DNA from: an uncultured Clostridia bacterium
GTDB taxonomy: Bacteria; Bacillota; Clostridia; TANB77; CAG-508
Assembly (NCBI GenBank): GCA_947632745.1
Contig: CANRQH010000001.1
Location: 17,841-81,840 of the forward strand
Direction of reading: 5' to 3'
Length of the DNA: 64,000 nucleotides
The notes under the pieces are model-generated. The model was not told the DNA's origin. It worked only from the letters and a program-made list of their open reading frames with translations, and did no database searches. A program made the position numbers and the translations under genes. Shown here one piece after another: positions 29,249 through 37,500 of this stretch (the stretch's first letter is position 1; every line of letters begins with the position of its first letter).

Positions 29249-29932
29249 ATGATTCCATATGATGATTCTGATGCTATAAGAACAGTAGATACTAATTCAA
29301 TTTTAACAAATACATTTTTTAGAATGTTTTTAGGTTTGTTAGCTAGCGCCCTTACTGCTTTTTATGCATATTATTCAGGAATGTATTACAATATTATTGC
29401 TAATGGATATTACCTTATTTTAGCAGTGGTCGAAATAGTAGTTGTTTTAGTATTTTCACTTTTATTTAAAAAACTATCTCCAACTGCTGTTACAGTTCTG
29501 TATTTTGCTTATGCATTTTTGAATGGATTTACTTTGGCTGTAGTATTTGCTGCATATGAAATGACTTCTGTTGCATATGCTTTTTTAGGAACAGCTGGTC
29601 TTTTTGGTGTATTATCTCTTATTGGATATAAGACTAAAAAGGATTTATCAAATTGGGGAACTATTCTTACAATTGCTTTACTTATAGGTATTGTTTTAAC
29701 TCTTGTAAACTTTTTTATCGGAAGTACAATGTTAGATGTTGTTCTTGATTGGGCAATTTTGTTTATATTTTTCGGTATTACTGTTTACGATATGAATAAA
29801 ATTAAGGCAATGCAAGAAATGGGATTTTGTGAAGACGAAAAATTGTATGTTTATGGAGCTATGGAATTGTACCTAGATTTCATTAACATTTTCTTAAGAA
29901 TTTTGTCTTTATTTGGAAAACGTAGAGATTAG
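29249..29932 (+). CDS. Bax inhibitor-1/YccA-family membrane protein
   Basis: 227 residues from ATG 29249, placed correctly after AGAGGTGG; the upstream GTG at 29237 lies inside that site. Seven hydrophobic helices and the family end motif (DWAILFIFFGITVYDMNKIK, then YGAMELYLDFINIFLRILSL). Members include E. coli YccA, which restrains FtsH, and B. subtilis YetJ, a pH-sensitive calcium leak channel; the activity here is not known. It ends in a clear terminator at 29936-29966. In-frame glycine codons such as ATC GGA occur here with no shift, since CGG is out of frame. Confidence 0.88.
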   Translation: MIPYDDSDAIRTVDTNSILTNTFFRMFLGLLASALTAFYAYYSGMYYNIIANGYYLILAVVEIVVVLVFSLLFKKLSPTAVTVLYFAYAFLNGFTLAVVFAAYEMTSVAYAFLGTAGLFGVLSLIGYKTKKDLSNWGTILTIALLIGIVLTLVNFFIGSTMLDVVLDWAILFIFFGITVYDMNKIKAMQEMGFCEDEKLYVYGAMELYLDFINIFLRILSLFGKRRD

Positions 29933-29935
29933 ATA

Positions 29936-29966
29936 AAAAATCACTCTAATTTATGGAGTGATTTTT
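29936..29966 (+). terminator. Rho-independent terminator after the Bax inhibitor-like gene
   Basis: Perfect 11-bp stem (AAAAATCACTC with GAGTGATTTTT), 9-nt loop, T tract inside the right arm. Confidence 0.85.
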
Positions 29967-29995
29967 AGTTGTTACAATTCACCGTTTATAATCTA

Positions 29996-30041
29996 AAAAT
30001 TAATAAAATTTTCATAAAAAGCTTTGTCCTTTACTTTTAGT
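29996..30041. repeat. Half copy of the palindromic repeat at 61315-61494
   Basis: About 44 bp match the left arm of the 61-kb element (61318-61361) with two or three differences, including the shared segment GTCCTTTACTTT. Here no matching right arm follows, so it looks like a decayed or half element in the gap before the tRNA. Confidence 0.6.
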
Positions 30042-30073
30042 TTTATTTCATTAAAAGACTTTTAAAAAAACTC

Positions 30074-30102
30074 TTGCAAAATACTAAAAATCAAAGTATA
30101 AT
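30074..30102 (+). promoter_or_regulatory. Promoter of tRNA-Arg and the following gene pair
   Basis: TTGCAA (30074-30079), 17-bp spacer, TATAAT (30097-30102), about 20 bp before the mature tRNA 5' end. Confidence 0.8.
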
Positions 30103-30121
30103 ATATAGGTAGTTTTTATAT

Positions 30122-30198
<77 letters not shown>

Positions 30199-30237
30199 TA
30201 TAAAAACTACAAAAGATACTATTGGAGTGTGATTTTA

Positions 30238-30528
30238 ATGAGTGAAAATAAAAAGCAAAACATTATTGATATTACCCATATTATAGATATACTTACATTA
30301 AAAGAAACCGAAACTTTAAAAGAATTTGCAGAGAAATTGCTCGATATGAAAGTATTAATGTTAGCTCCTGATGCCATTTTAGAAAATATGGATACAACAG
30401 AAAAGTTAATGTTAATTGATTATTATTCAAAAAGTGAAGAAGAAAGAAAAAAAAATGAAGATGAAGCAATCTCTTTTGAAGAATGTTTAAAGAAGGCAGG
30501 GTTGACTATTAATGACATACAAAATTGA
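30238..30528 (+). CDS. Putative antitoxin of a RelBE-like pair
   Basis: 96 residues from ATG 30238 (site TTGGAGTG). Mostly helical and acidic; ends ISFEECLKKAGLTINDIQN, a tail like those of RelB/Phd-type antitoxins. Its last 17 bases overlap the toxin gene, the usual antitoxin-first order. The pair lies directly behind tRNA-Arg with no terminator between, so it may be transcribed with it. No DNA-binding fold is obvious in the N-terminus, so the assignment rests on position and the C-terminal motif. A longer reading frame into the tRNA is spurious. Confidence 0.65.
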   Translation: MSENKKQNIIDITHIIDILTLKETETLKEFAEKLLDMKVLMLAPDAILENMDTTEKLMLIDYYSKSEEERKKNEDEAISFEECLKKAGLTINDIQN

Positions 30529-30766
30529 AATTGAAAAAAAAGCTCAAAAATTTATTGACAAACAAGATAAAACACAACAAACACGAATTTACAAATCTAT
30601 TTATATGTTACCAAATGGTGATACTAAAAAATTGCAAACCAAACAAGAATTATATAGATTAAGAGTTGGTGAATTTCGTTTTGTATATAAAATAATTGAT
30701 GATAAAATTTTAATTAAGATTATAGATGCTGATAATAGAGGCGATATTTATAAAAAATATAAATAA
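30512..30766 (+). CDS. RelE/ParE-family toxin
   Basis: 84 residues. RelE-like pattern: YKIEIEKKAQKFIDKQDKTQ at the N-terminus, LYRLRVGEFRFVYKIIDDKI in the core, and the ending ADNRGDIYKKY typical of RelE mRNA interferases. Family members cleave mRNA at the ribosomal A site, or poison gyrase if ParE-like. Overlap with the antitoxin implies coupled translation. Given the unusual CGG behaviour in this genome, a ribosome-acting toxin beside the CGN-reading tRNA is a notable neighbour, but no link is shown. Confidence 0.8.
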   Translation: MTYKIEIEKKAQKFIDKQDKTQQTRIYKSIYMLPNGDTKKLQTKQELYRLRVGEFRFVYKIIDDKILIKIIDADNRGDIYKKYK

Positions 30767-30835
30767 TACTATATATAATTTATTATTTATTTGAATATAT
30801 CAAAATGATTACAAGTTATTTAATAGGAGTCTTTT

Positions 30836-31252
30836 ATGAGTTGCATATATGAAAGAAAAATAAATTATTATGAAACAGATAAAATGGGAATTGTACATCA
30901 TTCAAATTATATTAGATTTTTAGAAGAATCAAGATGTTTTTGGTTAGAAAAAATCAATATGCCATTTTCTGTTTTAGAAGAAAATGGTATAACAATACCT
31001 GTTTTAGGTGTTAATTGCACATATAAACATCATGTTACTTTTGCAGATACAATACTAATTAGACCTTATGTAAAAGAATATTCTGGTGTTAGAATGACAA
31101 TTGGTTATGATGTTACAAATAAAGAAACAGGAGAAACTGTTATCATTGCAGAAACAAAGCATTGTTTTACAGATAAAAATTTAAAACCAATTAATTTAAA
31201 AAAATATAATATTGAATTTAGTAATAAATTTGAAAATTTAATAGAGAGATAG
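30836..31252 (+). CDS. Acyl-CoA thioesterase, 4HBT/YbgC-FadM type
   Basis: 138 residues with a single hotdog fold. RKINYYETDKMGIVHHSNYI holds the family motif with catalytic Asp (ETDKMGIVHH), then RFLEESRCFWLE. It hydrolyses acyl-CoA or acyl-ACP esters; the true substrate is not predictable. ATG 30836 follows TAGGAG. Single gene with a terminator at 31264-31303, shared head-on with ogt. Confidence 0.88.
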   Translation: MSCIYERKINYYETDKMGIVHHSNYIRFLEESRCFWLEKINMPFSVLEENGITIPVLGVNCTYKHHVTFADTILIRPYVKEYSGVRMTIGYDVTNKETGETVIIAETKHCFTDKNLKPINLKKYNIEFSNKFENLIER

Positions 31253-31263
31253 TAAACTCTTGC

Positions 31264-31303
31264 AAAAGGCCCCAAAGTTTATATAAACCTTAGGGCTTTT
31301 TTA
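31264..31303. terminator. Terminator between the thioesterase and ogt
   Basis: Imperfect hairpin GCCCCAAAGTTTA / TAAACCTTAGGGC followed by TTTTTT on the plus strand, with AAAAG on the opposite flank; probably serves both convergent genes. Confidence 0.7.
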
Positions 31304-31813
31304 TTAATTAATGCACGCCTTTTGTTCTATTTCGAGTAATTTTCTCTTAGTTTCAATTCCACCTGCATATCCTGTCAAACTGCCATCTGCACCTACAACT
31401 CTGTGGCAAGGTATAATAATAGATATTGGGTTATGCCCAATCGCACCACCAATAGCTTGTGCAGACATTTTTTCTATATTTTTTACTTTTGCTACTTTTT
31501 TTGATATTTCCCCATAAGTTGTAGTTTCTCCATATGGAATCTCAAGAAGAAATTTCCATACTAGCTTTCTAAATTCACTTCCCATTGACTTTAGCGGAAG
31601 TTCTGTATTCATAGTTTTTTCTCCTTTAAAATATCTATCTAACCATTTTCTAGTTTCAATAAATATCTCTAAATCATTTTTTTCTTCTATTTCACCCGAA
31701 ATCGTTTCTTTAAAATATTTTTGTTCTTCTATCCAAAGTCCTATAATATTTACACCATCACTTGCTATAGTTAACTTTCCCACTGGAGAAAAATAATTTG
31801 TATAATAAACCAT
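31304..31813 (-). CDS. ogt: Methylated-DNA--protein-cysteine methyltransferase
   Basis: Suicide repair of O6-methylguanine. 169 residues from ATG 31813 (AGGGGT site); a longer frame to 31867 lacks one and would add an unrelated peptide. The active-site PCHRVVGADGSLTGYAGG carries the acceptor Cys; the helix-turn-helix region and arginine finger lie around YGETTTYGEISKKV and the conserved NPISIIIPCHRV stretch. Monocistronic, convergent with the thioesterase. Confidence 0.93.
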   Translation of the reverse strand: MVYYTNYFSPVGKLTIASDGVNIIGLWIEEQKYFKETISGEIEEKNDLEIFIETRKWLDRYFKGEKTMNTELPLKSMGSEFRKLVWKFLLEIPYGETTTYGEISKKVAKVKNIEKMSAQAIGGAIGHNPISIIIPCHRVVGADGSLTGYAGGIETKRKLLEIEQKACIN

Positions 31814-31871
31814 ATCTATACCCCTAATATTTTTTATTATACTAACATAAAAACTTTGAATTATCAACTTT

Positions 31872-32999
31872 TTATTTTTTCCCTAAAGTACATTCGATTT
31901 CTTTATTTTTATCATCTCTTAAAATACTTAATGTAACAACATCTCCTGGCATTTTGCTATAAATATACTGTCTTAAATCATTTATTGTATTTAGAACATT
32001 TCCATCTATACTTGTTATTAAATCCCCTTCTTTTAAATCTGAATTATAGCTTGGACCATTTACTGTAACTTTAGAAACATAAATACCTTTACTTTTTTTA
32101 TTTTTTAAATTCAAATATTCTGCCACATCTCCGTCATATGCATAAATACCAAGGGTTGCTTCTTGAAAATCACCTTTTGTTATATAGCTTTCAACAACTG
32201 GTTTTATAACATTTATTGGAATTGCAAAACCTATTCCCTCTGCAGAAGTTATTTTTACTGTATTTATTCCTATTACTTCGCCATTTGTATTAATTAGTGG
32301 TCCTCCACTATTTCCTGGATTTATTGTTGCATCTGTTTGTATTAAATCTGATATATAACTTGTTCCTTGCTCTTCATCAATTTGTATAGTTCTATTTAAT
32401 GCGCTAATTATTCCTGATGTAACTGTTCTTCTAAATGCGTAACCTATTGGATTTCCTATTGCATAAACAGTTTCTCCTACCTTTAAATTACTTGAATCTC
32501 CAAATTCTACAAAACTTAAATTATTTGCATGAACCTTTGCTATTGATAAATCTAAATTCAAGTCACTCCATACAACATTTGCTTTATATGTATTTTCATC
32601 TATTGTTACATAACATGTACTATATTTTTCTCCTGTAACATGGCTATTACTTAATATATATCCATCAGGACTCACAACAATACCTGTTCCTAATCCTAAT
32701 TCATCACTTGAAATATTATTTAAAATTGATCCTCCAGCATTTGTAAGTTTTGATATTCCAACCACACTTTTTGTTACTTTTTCTAACATATCCTCCACAG
32801 TTTCGCTTTTTTCGGTTACGTTTTCCACAGTTTCTTCATAATCTGTGGAAAGAGATGTTCTTTCCGCTTCATAATTATTTATTATTTCTATGTTAGAATA
32901 CATGATATACAAATTATATATTATAAATCCAGCTATTATTAAACTTAAAATCCAAATAACAATTTTACTTTTTACATTTTTTTTCTTTTTCTTCTTCAT
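31872..32999 (-). CDS. HtrA/DegP-like membrane serine protease with PDZ domain
   Basis: 375 residues. N-terminal basic stretch and one membrane helix (about 12-32), then an extracytoplasmic trypsin-like domain with His (ILSNSHV), Asp (LNLDLSIAKV) and Ser in NPGNSGGPL, and a C-terminal PDZ domain (about 285-370, GPSYNSDLKEGDLITSIDG). It degrades or refolds damaged proteins at the cell envelope. Start at ATG 32999. It is transcribed away from PAP2 across a 225-bp gap. Confidence 0.92.
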   Translation of the reverse strand: MKKKKKKNVKSKIVIWILSLIIAGFIIYNLYIMYSNIEIINNYEAERTSLSTDYEETVENVTEKSETVEDMLEKVTKSVVGISKLTNAGGSILNNISSDELGLGTGIVVSPDGYILSNSHVTGEKYSTCYVTIDENTYKANVVWSDLNLDLSIAKVHANNLSFVEFGDSSNLKVGETVYAIGNPIGYAFRRTVTSGIISALNRTIQIDEEQGTSYISDLIQTDATINPGNSGGPLINTNGEVIGINTVKITSAEGIGFAIPINVIKPVVESYITKGDFQEATLGIYAYDGDVAEYLNLKNKKSKGIYVSKVTVNGPSYNSDLKEGDLITSIDGNVLNTINDLRQYIYSKMPGDVVTLSILRDDKNKEIECTLGKK

Positions 33000-33117
33000 A
33001 CCAATCCTATTCTTTCTAACTAAAATTTAATTTTTATTTTTCAATTAAAGTATTGCCACTATTTAATAAAAATATAATGTAATATTAAAAAGTTTATATT
33101 TATTTTACAAAGATATA

Positions 33118-33145
33118 TTGAATTTTAGAGTTATTTTGTGATAAT
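33118..33145 (+). promoter_or_regulatory. Candidate promoter of PAP2-dgkA
   Basis: TTGAAT (33118-33123), 16-bp spacer, GATAAT (33140-33145), 80 bp before the PAP2 start. Confidence 0.45.
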
Positions 33146-33224
33146 ATACTTTAAAATGAAATATTAGTTTTAATAAATGAAACTTTTCATGTCTTTATGA
33201 AAAACAAAAAGGGATGAATTTTAT

Positions 33225-33860
33225 ATGATAAAAAATTTTATTTTAAAATATTTAAAATGGTTTATATTATTAATTTGTATTGTAGGATTTTTAAATCTTA
33301 CAGAAGATGTATTTTCAAATGAATTTATGCAAATAGATGTTACAAGTCACCAATTAATCTCAAATCATTTAATATCAGAACCTGTAACAAAAATAGCAAA
33401 AATAATAACAAATTTTGGTGGATCATTTTTTTTAATTTTTATTGTAATTATTTTGGCCATTACTTTAAAAAACAAAAAAATTGTAGCATTTGTATTTTTA
33501 AATTTAATACTATCTTTTCTTTTAAATTCTACATTAAAAAATATATTACAAAGACCAAGGCCTACAGAGTATATGTTAATTAATGAAAAAGGTTATAGTT
33601 TTCCATCAGGACATTCAATGGTAAGTATGGCTTTTTATGGTTTTTTAATTTATTTAATTTATAAATTTATAAAAAATAAAACTCTAAAAACAATCTTAAT
33701 TTGCTTTTTAACATTATTAATTTTTTTAATTGGCATAAGCAGAATTTATTTAGGAGTTCACTATACAACTGATGTAATAGCTGGATTTTTAGTTGCTATT
33801 TCATATTTAATTTTATATACTAGCATTATAAAAAAATATATTATAGATGATGAAAAATAA
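33225..33860 (+). CDS. PAP2-family membrane phosphatase
   Basis: 211 residues with about six membrane helices. PAP2 signature: KNILQRPRP, SFPSGHSMVSMAFYG, and SRIYLGVHYTTDVIAG (K-x6-RP, PSGH, SR-x5-H-x3-D). Such enzymes dephosphorylate undecaprenyl pyrophosphate or phosphatidate. The following DgkA, 36 bp downstream, favours a shared role in recycling lipid carriers or phosphatidate. ATG 33225 after GGGATGA. Confidence 0.9.
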   Translation: MIKNFILKYLKWFILLICIVGFLNLTEDVFSNEFMQIDVTSHQLISNHLISEPVTKIAKIITNFGGSFFLIFIVIILAITLKNKKIVAFVFLNLILSFLLNSTLKNILQRPRPTEYMLINEKGYSFPSGHSMVSMAFYGFLIYLIYKFIKNKTLKTILICFLTLLIFLIGISRIYLGVHYTTDVIAGFLVAISYLILYTSIIKKYIIDDEK

Positions 33861-33896
33861 TTGCAATTTATGTCTTAGAAAGGAATGTGATAAAAA

Positions 33897-34298
33897 ATGA
33901 ACTTAAAACAAAAAAGAAGAATTAAAGTAAAAACCAAAAAATTAGCAAACAGCTTCAAATATGCAATCCAAGGTTTTATTCAATCTTTTAGAGCTGAAAG
34001 AAATATGAAAATACATATTTTTATTATGATAATAGTAATTTTACTTGGAATATTTTTAAAAATATCTAAAACAGAATGGTTTATTTGTATTATTTTATTT
34101 GGTATTGTAATTGCTGGAGAATTATTTAATACTGCAATAGAGACAACTGTAAATATTGCAATGCCATATAAAGATAAAAAAGCTAAAAAAGCAAAAGATA
34201 TTTCTGCAAGTGCCGTTTTGGTTCTAGCCGTAAGCTCCGCAGTCATAGGATGTTTAATATTTATACCAAAAATAATATATATTATAACAAACAAGTAA
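33897..34298 (+). CDS. dgkA: Prokaryotic diacylglycerol/undecaprenol kinase
   Basis: 133 residues. Family features: RAERNMKIH near the first amphipathic helix, then three membrane helices with GEL-FNTAIET, the conserved catalytic segment. In Gram-positive bacteria this enzyme phosphorylates undecaprenol rather than diacylglycerol, feeding the wall lipid carrier pool. It is in operon with PAP2. ATG 33897 follows AGAAAGGA. After it comes the 139-bp palindromic element. Confidence 0.92.
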   Translation: MNLKQKRRIKVKTKKLANSFKYAIQGFIQSFRAERNMKIHIFIMIIVILLGIFLKISKTEWFICIILFGIVIAGELFNTAIETTVNIAMPYKDKKAKKAKDISASAVLVLAVSSAVIGCLIFIPKIIYIITNK

Positions 34299-34342
34299 CC
34301 ATATTTAGAATAATTTTCTTGTAATAATTTGCGACTTTATCA

Positions 34343-34481
34343 AAAAGGTGTGTAATTCAAGTTTTCTGTTTAATCGAAATAATAGTTTTCTTTTTGGTGG
34401 TACCCCCTCATCCCGAGGGATTCCACCACTTAAAAAGAAAACTATTATTTCTGACGCGAAAACTTAAATTACACACCTTTT
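34343..34481. repeat. Palindromic repeat element, copy 1
   Basis: 139-bp long imperfect palindrome. Outer arms AAAAGGTGTGTAATT / AATTACACACCTTTT, middle arms AAATAATAGTTTTCTTTTT / its complement, inner hairpin GGTGG ... CCACC with a GC-rich tip. The core is nearly identical to the reverse complement of 42121-42259. It lies just before the NRPS promoter. No ORF inside; MITE-like or a structured RNA element. Confidence 0.85.
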
Positions 34482-34513
34482 CTTAAAGTCAAAATTTATA
34501 ATAAAAATAGGTG

Positions 34514-34542
34514 TTGCAAATTTTTTTTAAGTAGTATATAAT
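34514..34542 (+). promoter_or_regulatory. NRPS promoter
   Basis: TTGCAA (34514-34519), 17-bp spacer, TATAAT (34537-34542), 38 bp before the ATG; ribosome site AAAAAAGGTG. Confidence 0.8.
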
Positions 34543-34579
34543 TTCATTAAAATACCGGAAGTAAAAAAGGTGATATAAA

Positions 34580-37500
34580 ATGGAAGAAATTTATGAATTA
34601 ACAAACCCACAAAAAAGTATCTATCTTACAGAGCAATACTTTCAAAACACTACAATTAACAACATATGCGGAAGCGTTCTTATAAGACAAAAAGTTAATT
34701 TAAAAATATTAAATACAGCAATCAATTTTTTTGTAAAAAACAATGATAGTTTTAAATTAAGATTTAAATTAGAAGATACAAAATTAGTACAATATTTTAC
34801 AAAAGATGAATTCTATAATTTCGAAGTAATTAATATAGAAGATGAAAGTCAAATTGAAGATTTGGCTAAAAAAGAAGTTAACACAAAATTTGATTTATTT
34901 GACTCACGCTTATTTGAATTTAAATTATTTAAACTACCTTCTGGTTTTGGTGGATTTATTATAAATGCACACCACATAATTTCTGATGCTGCAACACTTT
35001 CTATGCTAGCTGTAGAAATTATTCAAAATTATTCTAAATTATTAAAAAATGAAACAATTGAATCCAAACCATATTCTTATGTTGATTATATAAATTCTGA
35101 AAATAAATATCTTAAAAGTTCTCGTTTCGAGAAAGATAAATTATATTGGGATGAAGTTTTAGATGCTCTTCCTGATGTTGCATCTTTCGTCCCTCAAAAT
35201 ACAGAAAATATTGATATACCTAGTGCTAAAAGAGAAGAGTTTCCTTTAGATTTAGCATTAGAAAATGAAATAAAAAAATATTGCACCCAAAATCATATAA
35301 GTATGTACAATTTCTTAATCGGAATTTATGCAATATATCTTGGAAAAATAAATAATATGGAAGTATTTACAATAGGCACACCTGTACTAAATAGAACAAC
35401 TTTGGCTGAAAAACAAACAGCAGGAATGTTTATTAATACTTCTTTACTTAAAATAGATATTTCTGAAAACATACCTTTTAAAGAATTTTTGCAAAACATT
35501 GCCACAGAAACAATTGGTATGCTCAAACATCAAAAATATAATTATCAATATATTTTAAATGATGTAAGACAAAAGGATAAATCTATCCCCAATTTATATG
35601 ATGTACTTCTTTCTTATCAAGTAACAAAGGCAACCGATTCGAACTTAGATGTTCCTTATTCGGCAAAATGGTATGGGACTGATTTCATTTCAAATTCTTT
35701 AAATGTACATTTTCATGATATTGATAATACTGGAAGTTTAATTGTTGAATATGATTATAAATCATCAAAAATTTCAAGTAGTGAAATCAAAAAAATGCAT
35801 AATAGAATTATCGAAATGTTTAAACAAGTCTTATCAAATGAAAATATACAAATTTCTGATTTTGAAATAGTTACAGCTGATGAAAAAGAACAATTAATTA
35901 ATACTTTTAATAAAACAAATTATGATTACCCTAAAGATAAAACCCTTTTTGAGCTATTTGAAGAACAAGTAAAACTTACCCCAAATCGCACTGCACTTGT
36001 TTTTGGAGAAAAAAAATTAACTTATAAAGAATTAAATGAAAAAGCAAATAGTTTAGCAAATTATTTAAGAAATCATAACATAGAAAATAATAGCATTGTA
36101 GGCATTATGATTAACCGTTCATTAGAGATGATAATTGCAATTTTAGCTGTTTTAAAATCAGGTGGAGCTTATATTCCAATTGACCCAGATTATCCATCTG
36201 ATAGAATTGATTATGTATTAGAAAATAGCAATTGTTCAATTGTTTTAACTAGTAGAAAATTATTTGATAAAATTAAAATTAATTGCAAAAAAGTAGATAT
36301 TAATTTATCTAATCACTCTATATATAATTTACCAAAAGACAATTTACCTTCTATCTCTAAGCCCGATGACTTATCTTATTTAATATACACTTCTGGCTCA
36401 ACCGGAAAACCAAAAGGTGTTATGCTAACACAAAAAGCATTGGTAAATCTTACTTATTATTGCAATAATAATATTCCTTATTTAAGGGATAGAGAACACA
36501 TATCTATTGTTTCTATTACAAGTGTTAGTTTTGATATTTTCATTTTTGAAACTCTTATATCTCTACAAAGAGGATTAAAATTAGTAATTGCAAACAGTAA
36601 TGAACAAACTATTCCCTCTTGCTTAAACAGTTTAATAGAAAAAGAAAATATTCAAGCCATACAAACCACACCATCTAGAATGCAATTATTTTACCAACAT
36701 ATAAAAGATATTCCTAAATTACGTAATTTAAAATATATAACTTTAGCTGGAGAGCCTCTTTCTATTGTTTTGAAAAATAATTTACTTGAACTAACACATG
36801 GAAAAATTTTTAATGGTTATGGACCAAGTGAAACTACTATATTTTCTACTTTAACTGATGTAACAAATCAAAAAGAAATTACAATTGGTAAACCATTATA
36901 TAACACACAAATTTATATTTTAGATAAAAATCTAAAACCTTGCCCTATCGGTGTTTCTGGAGAAATTTACATTGCAGGAGATGGTGTAGGACTTGGATAT
37001 ATGCAAAATTCAGTTTTAACTAAAAAAAGCTTTATTACTAATCCTTTTTCTGAGACAAGCCCTATTATGTATAAAACAGGTGATACAGGTATTTACAAGA
37101 AAAATGGAGAAATAATGTGTCAAGGTAGAATAGACTATCAAGTAAAAATGAGAGGATTAAGAATTGAACTTGAAGAAATAGAAAAAGTAATGCTTGATTA
37201 TCCTTCTATTCATAATTGCGTAGTTATGAAAAAAGTATCTAGTAAAAATCATGAATTTTTATGTGCTTATTACACTTCTGATGAAACAATTTCTGAAAGT
37301 GAATTAAGAGCATTACTAAGAAAAAAATTGCCAAATTATATGATACCAAAATATTTTGTAAAACTAGATACATTACCATATACACCAAATGGAAAAATAG
37401 ATAAGAAAAAATTACCAACTCCTTCTTTTAATGTAAAACATAAAGAAATTGTTGAACCTAAAACTACTATTGAACTTGAAATATGTGAAAGTATTAAAAA

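Noticed and set aside
34395..34430. T-box riboswitch, because of GGTGGTACC in the palindrome
   Set aside because: No specifier loop or T-box stem I, no aminoacyl or amino-acid gene downstream, and the motif sits symmetrically in an inverted repeat that is also present in a convergent gap.
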